From the IMG/VR virus record IMGVR_UViG_3300050821_010140, positions 1 through 30,523 of that record: a DNA stretch of 30,523 bases; one strand, given 5' to 3'. The DNA is from a virus. Every line of letters starts with the position of its first letter. The stretch's first letter is position 1. This document shows, piece after piece, positions 7,732-15,992 of the stretch. The translations under genes were made by a program, and so were the position numbers. The notes under the pieces were generated by a model. That model was given only the letters and a program-made list of their open reading frames with translations, was not told where the DNA came from and did no database searches.

Positions 7732-8876
7732 TGCGCGGCTGGATTTTCCGCGGCGCATTATGTGCGCTGTTATTGACGATCGGATGGCGCGCATCTTTCG
7801 CCCAGCAGCCTCAGGCGGGGGGCGGTATTCCTGCTGTGATTCAGACCCCGATCGCCCTCACCGACGGCGCGACAATTACATTACCGTGCCCAACAGCGTA
7901 CTCCTCGGTTACGTATTATCTAACGCGGACGGGAATCAACGACCAGATTCTATTTCCCAATTGCCCGGCGTCCGCGAACGGTCTATCTGTCAAATTTAGG
8001 ATCAATGCGGGAAGCTCCCCATTTGGGGGGTTAACTTTTGCATCTGGTTTCAATTGGACTGGCGGCACTCCTTATGCGATTTGTACCGCGGCGGCCACTC
8101 CGAATCTTGCGTGTCCGGCAGCGGAAATTTCAAATCAAACAGACTGGTTTGGTTGTGACGTCGTAGGAGCGGCGTCAGCATCTACAGAGTGGGATTGTTG
8201 GCTCCCGCAATACAATGTTGGGGCTCCGCCAACTTGGGCCTTTGTAAATGCAGCTTCGTGCGCTTCGGCGAGCGGGCCGACTTGCACGACCGGCGCCGTC
8301 AACATGACTGGCGCAAATCTTATAGTGGTTGCAATTGCCTACGCCGGTGGCCCGACGCTTTCGGGGCCCACCGACAGCAGTTCTAATACATACACGTCCG
8401 CGGTATCATCTACAAATTCAAGTGCCGGTGTAATTTTAAATTGTTATTATGATTATGCTCCTACCGTCACTAGTTCAATGACGTTTTCGGCAAATTTCGG
8501 CGGAAGTGCGGTTGCCTATCCCGGAATATCTGTGGCGGGATTCTCTGGTGCAATTTCTTCTCCATTGGATCAAACGAACTCGGCGAACTCTGGCGCTACT
8601 GGCACCGCAACATCCCAACAGACTGGCTCCATTACTCCAGCACAGGCGAATGAATTGATAGTGGCTTGTCTAGGGATTGGGTCTAACGGAAACACCAGTT
8701 CTGGGATTAGCATTAATAATGGCTATGTGCTTGAGGCTCCGATTAATATCGTAGCGTCAACTAATGAGGGTTCGGGGTTAGGATACCTTATTCAAGGGGC
8801 CGCCGCCGCCACCAATCCAACGTTTAGCTGGGCCGGTGGCGCGTATGGTATAGCTGGCATTATGTCGTTCAAATGA
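7731..8876 (+). CDS. Exported Cys-rich protein with receptor-type beta domain
   Basis: Starts at ATG 7731 with AGGAG (7721-7725) 5 bases upstream; an in-frame start 30 bases earlier would spoil the signal. Residues 1-24 form a clear Sec signal (basic start, GALCALLLTIGW core, SFA before Gln25). The mature 357 residues hold about a dozen cysteines, as expected for a protein folded outside the cytoplasm. The C-terminal 200 residues (GANLIVVAIAYAGG, then strands ending AYGIAGIMSFK) match in pattern the whole 226-residue protein at 18300-18980, a fibre or receptor-type domain. A Sec signal on a gene inside a virion operon is odd. It may be a lysogenic surface protein rather than a virion part. 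Confidence 0.6.
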   Translation: MRGWIFRGALCALLLTIGWRASFAQQPQAGGGIPAVIQTPIALTDGATITLPCPTAYSSVTYYLTRTGINDQILFPNCPASANGLSVKFRINAGSSPFGGLTFASGFNWTGGTPYAICTAAATPNLACPAAEISNQTDWFGCDVVGAASASTEWDCWLPQYNVGAPPTWAFVNAASCASASGPTCTTGAVNMTGANLIVVAIAYAGGPTLSGPTDSSSNTYTSAVSSTNSSAGVILNCYYDYAPTVTSSMTFSANFGGSAVAYPGISVAGFSGAISSPLDQTNSANSGATGTATSQQTGSITPAQANELIVACLGIGSNGNTSSGISINNGYVLEAPINIVASTNEGSGLGYLIQGAAAATNPTFSWAGGAYGIAGIMSFK

Positions 8877-10501
8877 TCAAATACATTAGTGCAATTTGCC
8901 TCGTCATACTGCTCGCTGGTGTCGGCGTTGCGGTAGGGGCCACCAATGGCGGGATGCTTATAGGGGCGAGCTCATCGGCGTCGATTAAGTCTGCCTTGAT
9001 TTCATGCGGATCGTCCTGCGCATACACGAGCGGCGCCTCATCCGGCACGACAATCGGTAACGCCAGCGCGACGCTTTCATCCGGCACCTTCACTGGGACG
9101 TGGGGCACATCCGGCACCGCCGGGGCTGACTTTACCTTCTCAGGCGCTTCACTTCAGACGAACGGAGCGACGCCAACCTGCACGACAACGACGCCATTGA
9201 GCCTCAATATCGTCGCCACGCAGCCGGGGGCAGCAAAGCCTTTCCCGCAAGCCATTACGGTTACGTGCAATCCGATGGGCGTCAGCATCGCCTGCCCTGG
9301 CACTAGCCCCGATCCACAGTCGTCGAGAGATCATTATACCGCGGCGGTCTGGTGCTTCGACTTCAGTCAGTCCTCCGGAACTAGTCCCCCATGGAACGCT
9401 AGCAACTTAACCGCTTGCGATACTAGCAGTGGGTACTTTTTCGCTACTGGATGGCCTTTTAATGGTGGTGGTGGTACCTCGGGAGATGTAAATAACCAAT
9501 CCAGTCCATGCAGCCAATACGGGTTAGCCATCGATCCAATCGATGGCAAGCAAAGCTATCGGATGCACTTTATTGCCGGCGCATCGAATGATGATAATAG
9601 TAACGGGTATGGTCAAACACTTACCTCCGTAGGGTCGTGGGGGGCAACCTATGTCGAGATGACTTTCCGGGAAGACAGTACGCCCAAGCCGCCTGCTCCA
9701 ATGGACTTCACTCCGGGGTCCGCTTCGCCGCTCGCATGGGGAGGGATTACACATTTATACGAGAACGATCTCCTTGAAAATTTTTCGCTTAACGGCGATT
9801 GCTTTAACAACAATGATATTGGACGCACAGGTTACCCATGCGCTCATCTTTTCGACTGGTCGCAATATCACACAATCGCTAAACGCGTCACCTATGATCC
9901 CAGCAATGGCGGCACGGTTGGCTCTACAACGTACATCGACAATGTGCCGGTAACGACAAGCACCTGTCCTCATTGCAATCAAGCCCCTATCACCACTAAC
10001 ATGGGAGCGTATCAGAACAGCACTTGGTTCTTTCCCAATCAAATACACTGGTGCGCGACGGGCTCGGGTCATTGCCAAAACACATTCATCGTCGCCGCAT
10101 ATCAATGCACGGACGGCTCCGGCTTGACCTGCGTCGATTTCGGCGCGACCACCAGCGGAGTAACTTGGCAGGGCGGGAAAGTATGGATGCAAAACCAGCC
10201 GCCAGCATGCCCTCAGGTAGCGTACATCACTGGAGCGACTGGGATCACCCAGATAAACGGCTTGCACCAAGTCTGTGGCGATGCGGCTGGAGACAATCCG
10301 ACCCACACAGCAAAGATCAATGATTTGACGTGGCCGGGAGGTACGTACAATGCTAACTCGGCTGTGTGGAACCCGATGACTGACGAGAGCGCATATATCC
10401 GCAGCATCCGGATCTACGCTTGCCCCGGCTTCAATGTAAACAATTCAACGGACACCAGTTGCGTGCTGCCATCCGGGCAAGCCTTCGGGGGGGCGCCTTG
10501 A
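8873..10501 (+). CDS. Large exported Cys-rich protein, Ig-like plus lectin/glycanase-like part
   Basis: A 542-residue protein that overlaps its predecessor by ATGA. Residues 1-23 form a Sec signal (ISAICLVILLAGVGVAV, cleavage near VGA-Thr24). A short Ig-like domain follows at about 30-135 (ASATLSSGTFTGTW, then NIVATQPG), similar in pattern to Ig-like units of fibre A. The rest, about 150-520, is Trp-, Asn- and Cys-rich with strands such as GATYVEMTFRED and GGTVGSTTYIDNVPV, consistent with a concanavalin-type jelly roll of polysaccharide-binding or -cleaving proteins. I cannot name a catalytic pair. Likely periplasmic or surface-exposed; role unknown. A G7 run (10487-10493) lies just before the stop. 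Confidence 0.55.
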   Translation: MIKYISAICLVILLAGVGVAVGATNGGMLIGASSSASIKSALISCGSSCAYTSGASSGTTIGNASATLSSGTFTGTWGTSGTAGADFTFSGASLQTNGATPTCTTTTPLSLNIVATQPGAAKPFPQAITVTCNPMGVSIACPGTSPDPQSSRDHYTAAVWCFDFSQSSGTSPPWNASNLTACDTSSGYFFATGWPFNGGGGTSGDVNNQSSPCSQYGLAIDPIDGKQSYRMHFIAGASNDDNSNGYGQTLTSVGSWGATYVEMTFREDSTPKPPAPMDFTPGSASPLAWGGITHLYENDLLENFSLNGDCFNNNDIGRTGYPCAHLFDWSQYHTIAKRVTYDPSNGGTVGSTTYIDNVPVTTSTCPHCNQAPITTNMGAYQNSTWFFPNQIHWCATGSGHCQNTFIVAAYQCTDGSGLTCVDFGATTSGVTWQGGKVWMQNQPPACPQVAYITGATGITQINGLHQVCGDAAGDNPTHTAKINDLTWPGGTYNANSAVWNPMTDESAYIRSIRIYACPGFNVNNSTDTSCVLPSGQAFGGAP

Positions 10502-10575
10502 TGTGGTCTCTTATCGTTTTGGGCGCTGTGATGATAATGATCAGTATCATCATCGATTTTTTCCTAAAGGCGTAG
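10501..10575 (+). CDS. 24-residue membrane microprotein
   Basis: The frame begins with an ATG sharing its A with the TGA of the previous gene (TGATG) and stops one base before the next gene's ATG. The product is MWSLIVLGAVMIMISIIIDF followed by FLKA, a single hydrophobic helix with almost no polar residues. The exact fit between two genes, with coupling on both sides, is the main evidence for it. A helper of the following polytopic membrane protein, or a very short holin-like peptide, are both possible; neither is shown. Confidence 0.5.
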   Translation: MWSLIVLGAVMIMISIIIDFFLKA

Positions 10576-10576
10576 G

Positions 10577-11536
10577 ATGTGGATACGCAGCCCCGCCTGG
10601 GATGGGTTTTGGCTGCTCAGCGGGGTGCCTCTGGCACTTGGGCTGTGGGCAACCTCGCCACCACCGATCACGACTTTCCTGTTCATTCTGGCGTTTCGCG
10701 TCGGACACCTTGCCGCGCCGGTGGCGTGCGCGTGGGACCACGAAGGCTTCCGCCGTTTGATGCTGCGCCGCAAGGTCGTGTTCATCGCTATTCCCGCGGC
10801 GCTGTTTCTAATCGCCGCAGCGATCTCCTTATCGGGAACGTTCGACCTTAGACACGACGACGATTTATATTTTCACTGGAGCCAGTTGAGAGTACCCGCG
10901 ATAGCCACTGCCGTCGTGTATATTGCTTGGAACCAATGGCACCTGGCGATGCAGAACTTCGGCGTTCTACGGTTGTACGCCGCCCGATCGCCATCTGGGC
11001 CAGCTTCCCGCACCATCGACAAGGCGGTTTGCTTCGGGGCGATAGGCTACTGGACGCTCGGGGCGGTGACGCATATGGATTTCGTGCCGATACCGAACCA
11101 GCTGTTGTTTGCCTACATCTCTTGCGCCGTTGGAGGTGTGCTGCTCACAGCTCTATTGTGGGGCGAGCGGTCGTGGCCTCGCATCATCTTCCTTGTGGGG
11201 GTGATTACCCCGGCGGTGCTCGCGAATTTCTCCTTTTTGTACGCATTCGCCGCGATATTGGTCAGCCACTGGCTCGTCGCAATCGGGCTGGCGGCAAACG
11301 TCGACGGCAACCATCACGCGCGCTCGCCGTTGTGGTTTGCCGGCTCGGTAATGATCTTCGGGGCGATCGTGGTGCTGCTGAGGCGCCATTTCGAAGTAAT
11401 CCTGGCGATGAATCTGGGGCTCTCGTTCGTGCATTATTGGTACGATCGGCGCTTGTGGAAACTGAGCGATCCCCAGGTGCGGGCGACGATCGGCAGAGAT
11501 TTATTTGGGTCTCCGCGGCTTCGCTTAGTGGCGTAA
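10577..11536 (+). CDS. Polytopic membrane protein with conserved-looking histidines
   Basis: A 319-residue protein with about eight hydrophobic helices (roughly 11-27, 31-50, 67-87, 104-123, 148-165, 175-196, 201-240, 252-290). Histidines lie at helix ends: H44, H122 in NQWHLAMQNFG, H231, H246-H247, and H286 in HYWYDRRLWKLSDPQ. This WH--Q-xG and HYW-D--xWK pattern is seen in uncharacterised bacterial membrane proteins and recalls, more distantly, Brp/Blh-type or other His-dependent membrane oxygenases; that link is inference. It has no obvious virion role and is the clearest cargo gene of the cassette. It follows the 24-residue membrane peptide by one base and abuts the next gene (TAA then ATG). 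Confidence 0.65.
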   Translation: MWIRSPAWDGFWLLSGVPLALGLWATSPPPITTFLFILAFRVGHLAAPVACAWDHEGFRRLMLRRKVVFIAIPAALFLIAAAISLSGTFDLRHDDDLYFHWSQLRVPAIATAVVYIAWNQWHLAMQNFGVLRLYAARSPSGPASRTIDKAVCFGAIGYWTLGAVTHMDFVPIPNQLLFAYISCAVGGVLLTALLWGERSWPRIIFLVGVITPAVLANFSFLYAFAAILVSHWLVAIGLAANVDGNHHARSPLWFAGSVMIFGAIVVLLRRHFEVILAMNLGLSFVHYWYDRRLWKLSDPQVRATIGRDLFGSPRLRLVA

Positions 11537-12052
11537 ATGGCGGTAGTGATCTATTCGGTAAATGACGGGTCGATTAGGCGCATCATAGTGCCGGACACCG
11601 ATGCTCAGGCGCAGGCATTCATTTCGGCTGTGGTTCTTGGAGAGGCCGCTCTCACACTTACCGGTCCGTCTGACCTGGCGTCATGTCAGGCGGCCGTTCA
11701 AGCTGTCCGCGGCGTGCCAAGCGCGAGTGGCCGATGCGTGGTGGTAAGTGCTGGCGTAGTTGTAGATACGTACATGGGCGACCCAAAGATCGATACCCAT
11801 CCCCGCGGACAGCTCGTCTCGAGCGATGACGGCATAATTACCGATCATTATGACGGGACGCAACTCACTCGCCAGATGGTGATAGTCAATCAGCAGACCT
11901 CCAGGGTTGTCAATATCATCTTTCTGCCTTTGAAGGCTAATCCGGGCGCCGGAAATGTAATGTATCCATTTACAACTCCTCCATTTTCTCCGACGTTACA
12001 AAGGGGAGATGTAGTTGTTATTAGCACTGGTCCACCTGCTACGGTGACATGA
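11537..12052 (+). CDS. Unknown cassette protein upstream of fibre A
   Basis: A 171-residue soluble protein starting immediately after the stop of the membrane protein and overlapping fibre A by ATGA. It has a mixed alpha/beta N-terminal half, a middle segment GDPKIDTHPRGQLVSSDDG and a strand-rich end (LQRGDVVVISTG). Not recognised. Its coupling to the fibre gene suggests a fibre-linked role such as a connector or chaperone, but nothing in the sequence proves it. Confidence 0.45.
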   Translation: MAVVIYSVNDGSIRRIIVPDTDAQAQAFISAVVLGEAALTLTGPSDLASCQAAVQAVRGVPSASGRCVVVSAGVVVDTYMGDPKIDTHPRGQLVSSDDGIITDHYDGTQLTRQMVIVNQQTSRVVNIIFLPLKANPGAGNVMYPFTTPPFSPTLQRGDVVVISTGPPATVT

Positions 12053-12951
12053 CTCAGGTCTTCATTCTCAGCGGTGGCTGGAATGTTCCTACCGATTGGA
12101 CAAGCACTAATACAGTCGAGGCTATTGCTGGCGGCGGAGCTGGCGCTGGCGGCAATGTAGGCGGTGGCGGCGGCGGCGCTGAGTATCGGAAATCGAGCAA
12201 TATCACAGCGGCCAGCTTAGGCGGTATTGGCGCGTCCGTTCCTATATCGGTCGGCGCCGGAGGCATATGCGCTAGCGGCACAACGAATGGCAATGCCGGC
12301 GCACCAACAACCTTCAATTCGTCAACCATCGTCGCCCAACCTGGCGGCGGTGGGAATGCCGGAACCGGCGGCGCTGGTGGATCCGGCGGCACCGGCACCG
12401 TAGGAAATAACGGCGGCCCCGGCGCGAACAACGTTTCCAACTCCGAGGCCGGAGGCGGCGGTGCCGGCGGCCCTAACGGAGTGGGCGCTATTGGAGGCGG
12501 GGGTGCCGGCTTCGGCGCTGGAGCTGGCGGGGGCGCCGCGAGTGGCGGATCATTTGGCGGCGACGATCAGGGCGGCGGGGTAGGCGGTCTTGGCGGAGCG
12601 GCATTCGATGCTACTGCTGGCGGTACGGCGGGGGGGTCTTCTGGCGGGGCTGGCGGAGCCGGTTCGCATGGGTCCGGCGGCGGCGGCGGCGGGACCAGCG
12701 GTACCGGCGTAGCCGGTGCCGGTGGCGCTGGCGGCTTCGGAATAGAATGGGATGCGTCGCATGGAGCCGGTGGTGGCGGTGGTGGGGGGGGGGTCGGCAT
12801 CGGCGTTCGACAAATACCGGAGGCGTCGGCGGAAATTACGGCGGCGGCGGCGGTGCCGGTGGTTATGCCGGTAGCGGACAAGCTGCCGGTGGCGCCGGCG
12901 CGCAGGGCATCATCGTCATTACCTACACGCCCTCGGCCGGGGGAGCGCTAA
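12049..12951 (+). CDS. Fibre A, N-terminal glycine-rich domain (frame broken at a G10 tract)
   Basis: The first 240 or so residues are a glycine-rich tail-fibre domain: a short strand start (QVFILSGGWNVPTDWTSTNT), then long Gly/Ala/Ser loops. The domain's expected ending (GAGAQGIIVITYTP) is absent from this frame but present in the -1 frame of the next entry, right after ten G at 12784-12793. Past the tract this frame yields an Ala/Pro/Arg-rich tail to 12951 that looks non-natural. Hence 12049-15653 is best read as one fibre gene of about 1201 residues. The out-of-frame state as given would produce a 300-residue short form. Confidence 0.7.
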   Translation: MTQVFILSGGWNVPTDWTSTNTVEAIAGGGAGAGGNVGGGGGGAEYRKSSNITAASLGGIGASVPISVGAGGICASGTTNGNAGAPTTFNSSTIVAQPGGGGNAGTGGAGGSGGTGTVGNNGGPGANNVSNSEAGGGGAGGPNGVGAIGGGGAGFGAGAGGGAASGGSFGGDDQGGGVGGLGGAAFDATAGGTAGGSSGGAGGAGSHGSGGGGGGTSGTGVAGAGGAGGFGIEWDASHGAGGGGGGGGVGIGVRQIPEASAEITAAAAVPVVMPVADKLPVAPARRASSSLPTRPRPGER

Positions 12952-15653
12952 CGGTAAATGCCGCCCTAGCGATCGACTGGCGTGCAACGCAACAGCAAAA
13001 CACAGCGACGCTGGTTGATTGGCGTGCAACGCGGTTGGCCAATGCCGCTCTATTGCTTTCATGGCTTGCCCTGCAGCGTGGCGATACTTCGTTAATTATC
13101 GAGGAGATTGCATCTGAACGTATAGACGCGAGCGCGGTAACCGAGTTCAAGGGTGGCATCGCCATCACGCATAACGATGGTATGCCGATAGAATTCTTGG
13201 GCACCGCCGCCATCACGCACAACGATGGTTTACTAATCGATTTTGTGACTTTGTTGACGTCTGGCTGGCCGGCGTTACTCCAATGGGCGTCGTTTACGCT
13301 GCCGCCGCCAGCGGCGCAAAGCGTCGTTCGGCGCGCTCTAAAGGCGGCCGGCGCACAGGCTGGCAGAACTATCTATCGTCGTATGTTTCTCGGCGTGCCG
13401 GCTACCGCTATACAGGCTAATCAGAGGGTTGTGGTTGAGTGGCTATCGCAGGTCAAATCAAGCGAAGCTATTACCATAACGGCGCAACCGATTATCACCA
13501 TTAATCCATCATCGCCTCAAATAGCCGACACTACCCCAAAGGGCAGCGTAGTAGCCACGTATACGATTACAATGAGCGACGGATCGCCGTTCACCGGAAC
13601 GATCGGGTTTGGGCCACCGAATTTCGACAATGGCGGGGTCTTTGCGCTCGTTGTCATTACGCTGTCAACTGGGCAAATCATTGTAAACCCGAATGGGCCG
13701 GGAGTTGGCCCAAACCCGATCACGATTACCGATCATATTACGTTGGTAGCTACAGCTCAGAACTTTCCTTTGACCCTAATAGAAATATTGTCTGCGCAGC
13801 GTCAAGATGTGGGCCTTCCGGTTGAGGAGATTGCTCGGCAAGGCAACAATATTGCTGGTCAGTTTTCGGGTCAGTTTGAATGGGTCGCCGCCGCTCGCGC
13901 GGACGCCGGGGCGCCATTCTCTGCGTTAGCCACCCAAACAAGCATGATGGCCGCCCCTATCACGGCCCAGCCAATCATCAATATTAATCCGACGACGCCT
14001 CAGTTGCCCGATACGAGCCCAAGAGGAACTGTAGTTGCGACGTACACGATTACAATGAGTGATTCATCGCCGTTCGTCGGCACAGTCACATTCGGGCCGC
14101 CTAATTTCGACGGCGGCGGCGTGTTCGCCTTGGTTGCGACGACATCGTCGACTGGGAATATTATTGTCAGCCTGACAGGGCCCGGCGTTGGGCCGAATAT
14201 GACAACGATTACCGACCTCATTACGCTAGTAGCTACGAGCAATGATCCGGGCGGATCGTTGATTGAGTGGGTTGCATCGCTTGCTAACAATGGCGCGCTG
14301 GTAGTCGAAAGTTTGCCGACGAGGCGGTCGGATACGCTATCGTTTACAGAATGGACAGGAGGCATCGGGGTTTTCCATAGCGATGGGTTGCCGGTTGAAT
14401 TAACCGCTGCGTTGCGCTTGGATGGGTTGGCCGTTAAAGAGTTTATTGCAACTCAGCAGAGGAATGCGCCGATTTCCATCGAAGTCTCTAGCGTGCAGCG
14501 ACGAGACATGCCCGCATTAGGCGAGACATTAGCGACAGATAGGCAAGATATCGCTCTATATGGCGAAGCTGTCGCGAGTGAAAATGCAGTCGCTGCGGTC
14601 TCGGTAGAAGGGAGTCCCACGCAGCGGCAAGACGCGTCGCCACTAAGCGAGATCATCGCGACGACACTACAAAGCGTTGGTGCGCCAGATGAGTTTTATG
14701 TCGGTGAACGTCAAGATACGCAGTGGCCAATTGAAACTGCCGCGGGACTACAGCAAAACACCAGCACTTCCCTACCGCTAGAATCGTTGGCTACAGAGCG
14801 TATCGATGCGCCAACTCAAGCTGAACTTTTCTCGGCGGAGCTGTCTGATACCTCTGTGCTGTCGGAAACGACTTCGATGCAGAAAAGGGAAGATGCCCCG
14901 CTACCGATGGAGTCGACGTCCCTCGAGCTAGTCAATACCCCTGCGGCAAGCGAATTTTCGTCGGTGATACAGCGGGACGGTTTGGGTATAAATACCGAGA
15001 CGTTGAGCGCGCAGCGAGTAGACATTTCCGCTCCAGCGGACACCAGCTCGGCGCTACTGACGAATGCGCCGGCAATGCAAGAGACGATTACCAACGCTCG
15101 CGTTGATGTGTCTGCGCCGGAAGAAGCAATCGCCAGCGCTCGCATCGATGTTCCTGGAGCCCAAGAAACTATTGCCAATGTCCGTATTGACGCGACCGCG
15201 GCGCAAGAGGCTATTACGAGTGCCCGCATCGATGCGTTTGTGTTGGCTGACATCTTGTCTGGTGGCCGGATTGATCGCGTGTGCTTCTTGGATTTCACTA
15301 GCGCGCAGCGCGTCGATGCGCCGCCATCTAATATAGAATGGTTTGCCGCTTTTCGGATCAACGGCACATTGCCGATTGAGCTAATCGCCATCATTCGCAC
15401 TGACCAGCGAGACCTCGCCGAGTGGATCCTGTCTACCGGCACGCATCTGACAACCGATGCGGCCGCGCTAATAGAATGGCTTGCGACGCCTGGTTTTAGG
15501 CTGGGTCTAGACAGCGGATTAGTTATTGAATGGCAAGGGGCGCCCGTGCCGGGGCCCGGTCAGGTTATTGTTGCGAGTCTACCTAACGTATTAGCGACTC
15601 CGGCATTCCAGGCCACACAGGCGCCCAGTGACATTAAACCAAAGAGCGGTTGA
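12747..15653 (+). CDS. Fibre A, main body: 14-residue repeats and two Ig-like domains
   Basis: The frame is open from 12747; meaningful sequence starts at the G10 tract (12784) with the end of the glycine-rich domain (GAGAQGIIVITYTP). The body then has: degenerate 14-residue repeats (about 12955-13245), two 288-base Ig-like units (13476-13763 and 13959-14246) separated by more repeats, and some 25-30 tandem 14-residue repeats (14256-15545) of consensus x-x-E-x-[LI]-A-x-x-R-x-D-x-x-x. The C-terminal end (APVPGPGQ, then IKPKSG) matches the end of fibre B (LPVPGIGQ, then LTPKKG). No signal peptide or cysteines of note. Probable long tail or neck fibre; receptor unknown. The nominal start at 12747 is unlikely to be used. 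Confidence 0.7.
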   Translation: MGCVAWSRWWRWWGGGRHRRSTNTGGVGGNYGGGGGAGGYAGSGQAAGGAGAQGIIVITYTPSAGGALTVNAALAIDWRATQQQNTATLVDWRATRLANAALLLSWLALQRGDTSLIIEEIASERIDASAVTEFKGGIAITHNDGMPIEFLGTAAITHNDGLLIDFVTLLTSGWPALLQWASFTLPPPAAQSVVRRALKAAGAQAGRTIYRRMFLGVPATAIQANQRVVVEWLSQVKSSEAITITAQPIITINPSSPQIADTTPKGSVVATYTITMSDGSPFTGTIGFGPPNFDNGGVFALVVITLSTGQIIVNPNGPGVGPNPITITDHITLVATAQNFPLTLIEILSAQRQDVGLPVEEIARQGNNIAGQFSGQFEWVAAARADAGAPFSALATQTSMMAAPITAQPIININPTTPQLPDTSPRGTVVATYTITMSDSSPFVGTVTFGPPNFDGGGVFALVATTSSTGNIIVSLTGPGVGPNMTTITDLITLVATSNDPGGSLIEWVASLANNGALVVESLPTRRSDTLSFTEWTGGIGVFHSDGLPVELTAALRLDGLAVKEFIATQQRNAPISIEVSSVQRRDMPALGETLATDRQDIALYGEAVASENAVAAVSVEGSPTQRQDASPLSEIIATTLQSVGAPDEFYVGERQDTQWPIETAAGLQQNTSTSLPLESLATERIDAPTQAELFSAELSDTSVLSETTSMQKREDAPLPMESTSLELVNTPAASEFSSVIQRDGLGINTETLSAQRVDISAPADTSSALLTNAPAMQETITNARVDVSAPEEAIASARIDVPGAQETIANVRIDATAAQEAITSARIDAFVLADILSGGRIDRVCFLDFTSAQRVDAPPSNIEWFAAFRINGTLPIELIAIIRTDQRDLAEWILSTGTHLTTDAAALIEWLATPGFRLGLDSGLVIEWQGAPVPGPGQVIVASLPNVLATPAFQATQAPSDIKPKSG
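12784..12793 (+). repeat. G10 homopolymer in fibre A
   Basis: Ten consecutive G, flanked by T on both sides, located exactly where the glycine-rich domain leaves one frame and continues in the -1 frame. Eight or eleven G would put the two halves in one frame. Such tracts change length by strand slippage and can cause transcript or ribosome slippage, but they are also frequent sites of sequencing error. Confidence 0.85.
13476..13763 (+). repeat. Ig-like domain, copy 1
   Basis: A 96-residue unit in fibre A beginning ITAQPIITINPSSPQ and containing GSVVATYTITMSDGSPF, GPPNFDNGGVFAL and a final ITLVATAQN strand. The second copy at 13959 has the same length with many silent base changes, so the duplication is old. 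Pattern of a cadherin/Ig-like beta-sandwich. Confidence 0.75.
13959..14246 (+). repeat. Ig-like domain, copy 2
   Basis: Second 288-base copy, ITAQPIININPTTPQ to LVATSND, about 70 percent identical in protein by eye to copy 1. A more distant copy ends the exported protein at 15982-16785 (SDGSPFTGGLSFVPP). Confidence 0.75.
14256..15545 (+). repeat. Tandem 14-residue repeat array in fibre A
   Basis: About 30 degenerate units of roughly 42 bases. The clearest four lie at 15075-15242: MQETITNARVDVSA, PEEAIASARIDVPG, AQETIANVRIDATA, AQEAITSARIDAFV. Codons differ between units although residues agree, so the periodicity is kept by selection on protein rather than by recent DNA duplication. Fibre B has the same repeat type. 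Confidence 0.8.
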
Positions 15654-15662
15654 GCGTATCGC

Positions 15663-15992
15663 ATGTCAAGATTAAGTCGAGATTTCGATCCGGTAGAGCC
15701 AACCACAAAACGATGGTTCTACATTGATTTTGGTCCGGAATTGGCGTCCCTGCCAGCAAACGAAATTATTCAGGTAGCAAGCTTCACATGCTCTGTAGTG
15801 CGCGGCGTTGATCCTGCGCCGCAGTCTCATGTTTTGTCTCAGGTGGCAATAGTAGGATCAGCAATTGGGGCGTTTTGTGGGAATTTCCTTCCTGGTGTGA
15901 CGTATTCGCTCGAGGCGACGGCGTCCACAAGTGCGGGGAATATATTGCCAAATAATGCTAGGTTGTATTGTCAGGGGCCAAATGATTTATAA
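15663..15992 (+). CDS. Small protein after fibre A, possible fibre-tail adaptor
   Basis: A 109-residue protein with an N-terminal polar stretch (DFDPVEPTTKRWFYIDFG) and strands ending GVTYSLEATASTSAGN. Size and layout resemble small adaptor proteins that fix fibres to tails, which are often encoded next to the fibre gene; the similarity is only moderate. It overlaps the next gene by 11 bases and has no signal peptide. Confidence 0.45.
   Translation: MSRLSRDFDPVEPTTKRWFYIDFGPELASLPANEIIQVASFTCSVVRGVDPAPQSHVLSQVAIVGSAIGAFCGNFLPGVTYSLEATASTSAGNILPNNARLYCQGPNDL

Noticed and set aside
9755-10306. Minus-strand frame (183 aa) opposite the exported 542-residue protein
   Set aside because: No recognisable domain and no ribosome site; the + strand gene has a signal peptide and coupled neighbours.
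11153-11434. Minus-strand frame rich in His/Arg/Asp opposite the membrane protein
   Set aside because: Antisense of hydrophobic codons gives charged residues; no start signals.
12054-12881. Proline-rich minus-strand frames (128 and 104 aa)
   Set aside because: They are the direct complement of glycine codons in the fibre A domain.
14816-15442. Long minus-strand frame (208 aa) opposite the fibre A repeats
   Set aside because: Composition is Ser/Ala/Thr-rich and mirrors the repeat codons; no ribosome site; full overlap with a well-supported gene.
14256-15545. CRISPR-like array
   Set aside because: The 42-base periodicity is coding and degenerate; there are no identical repeats with unique spacers.
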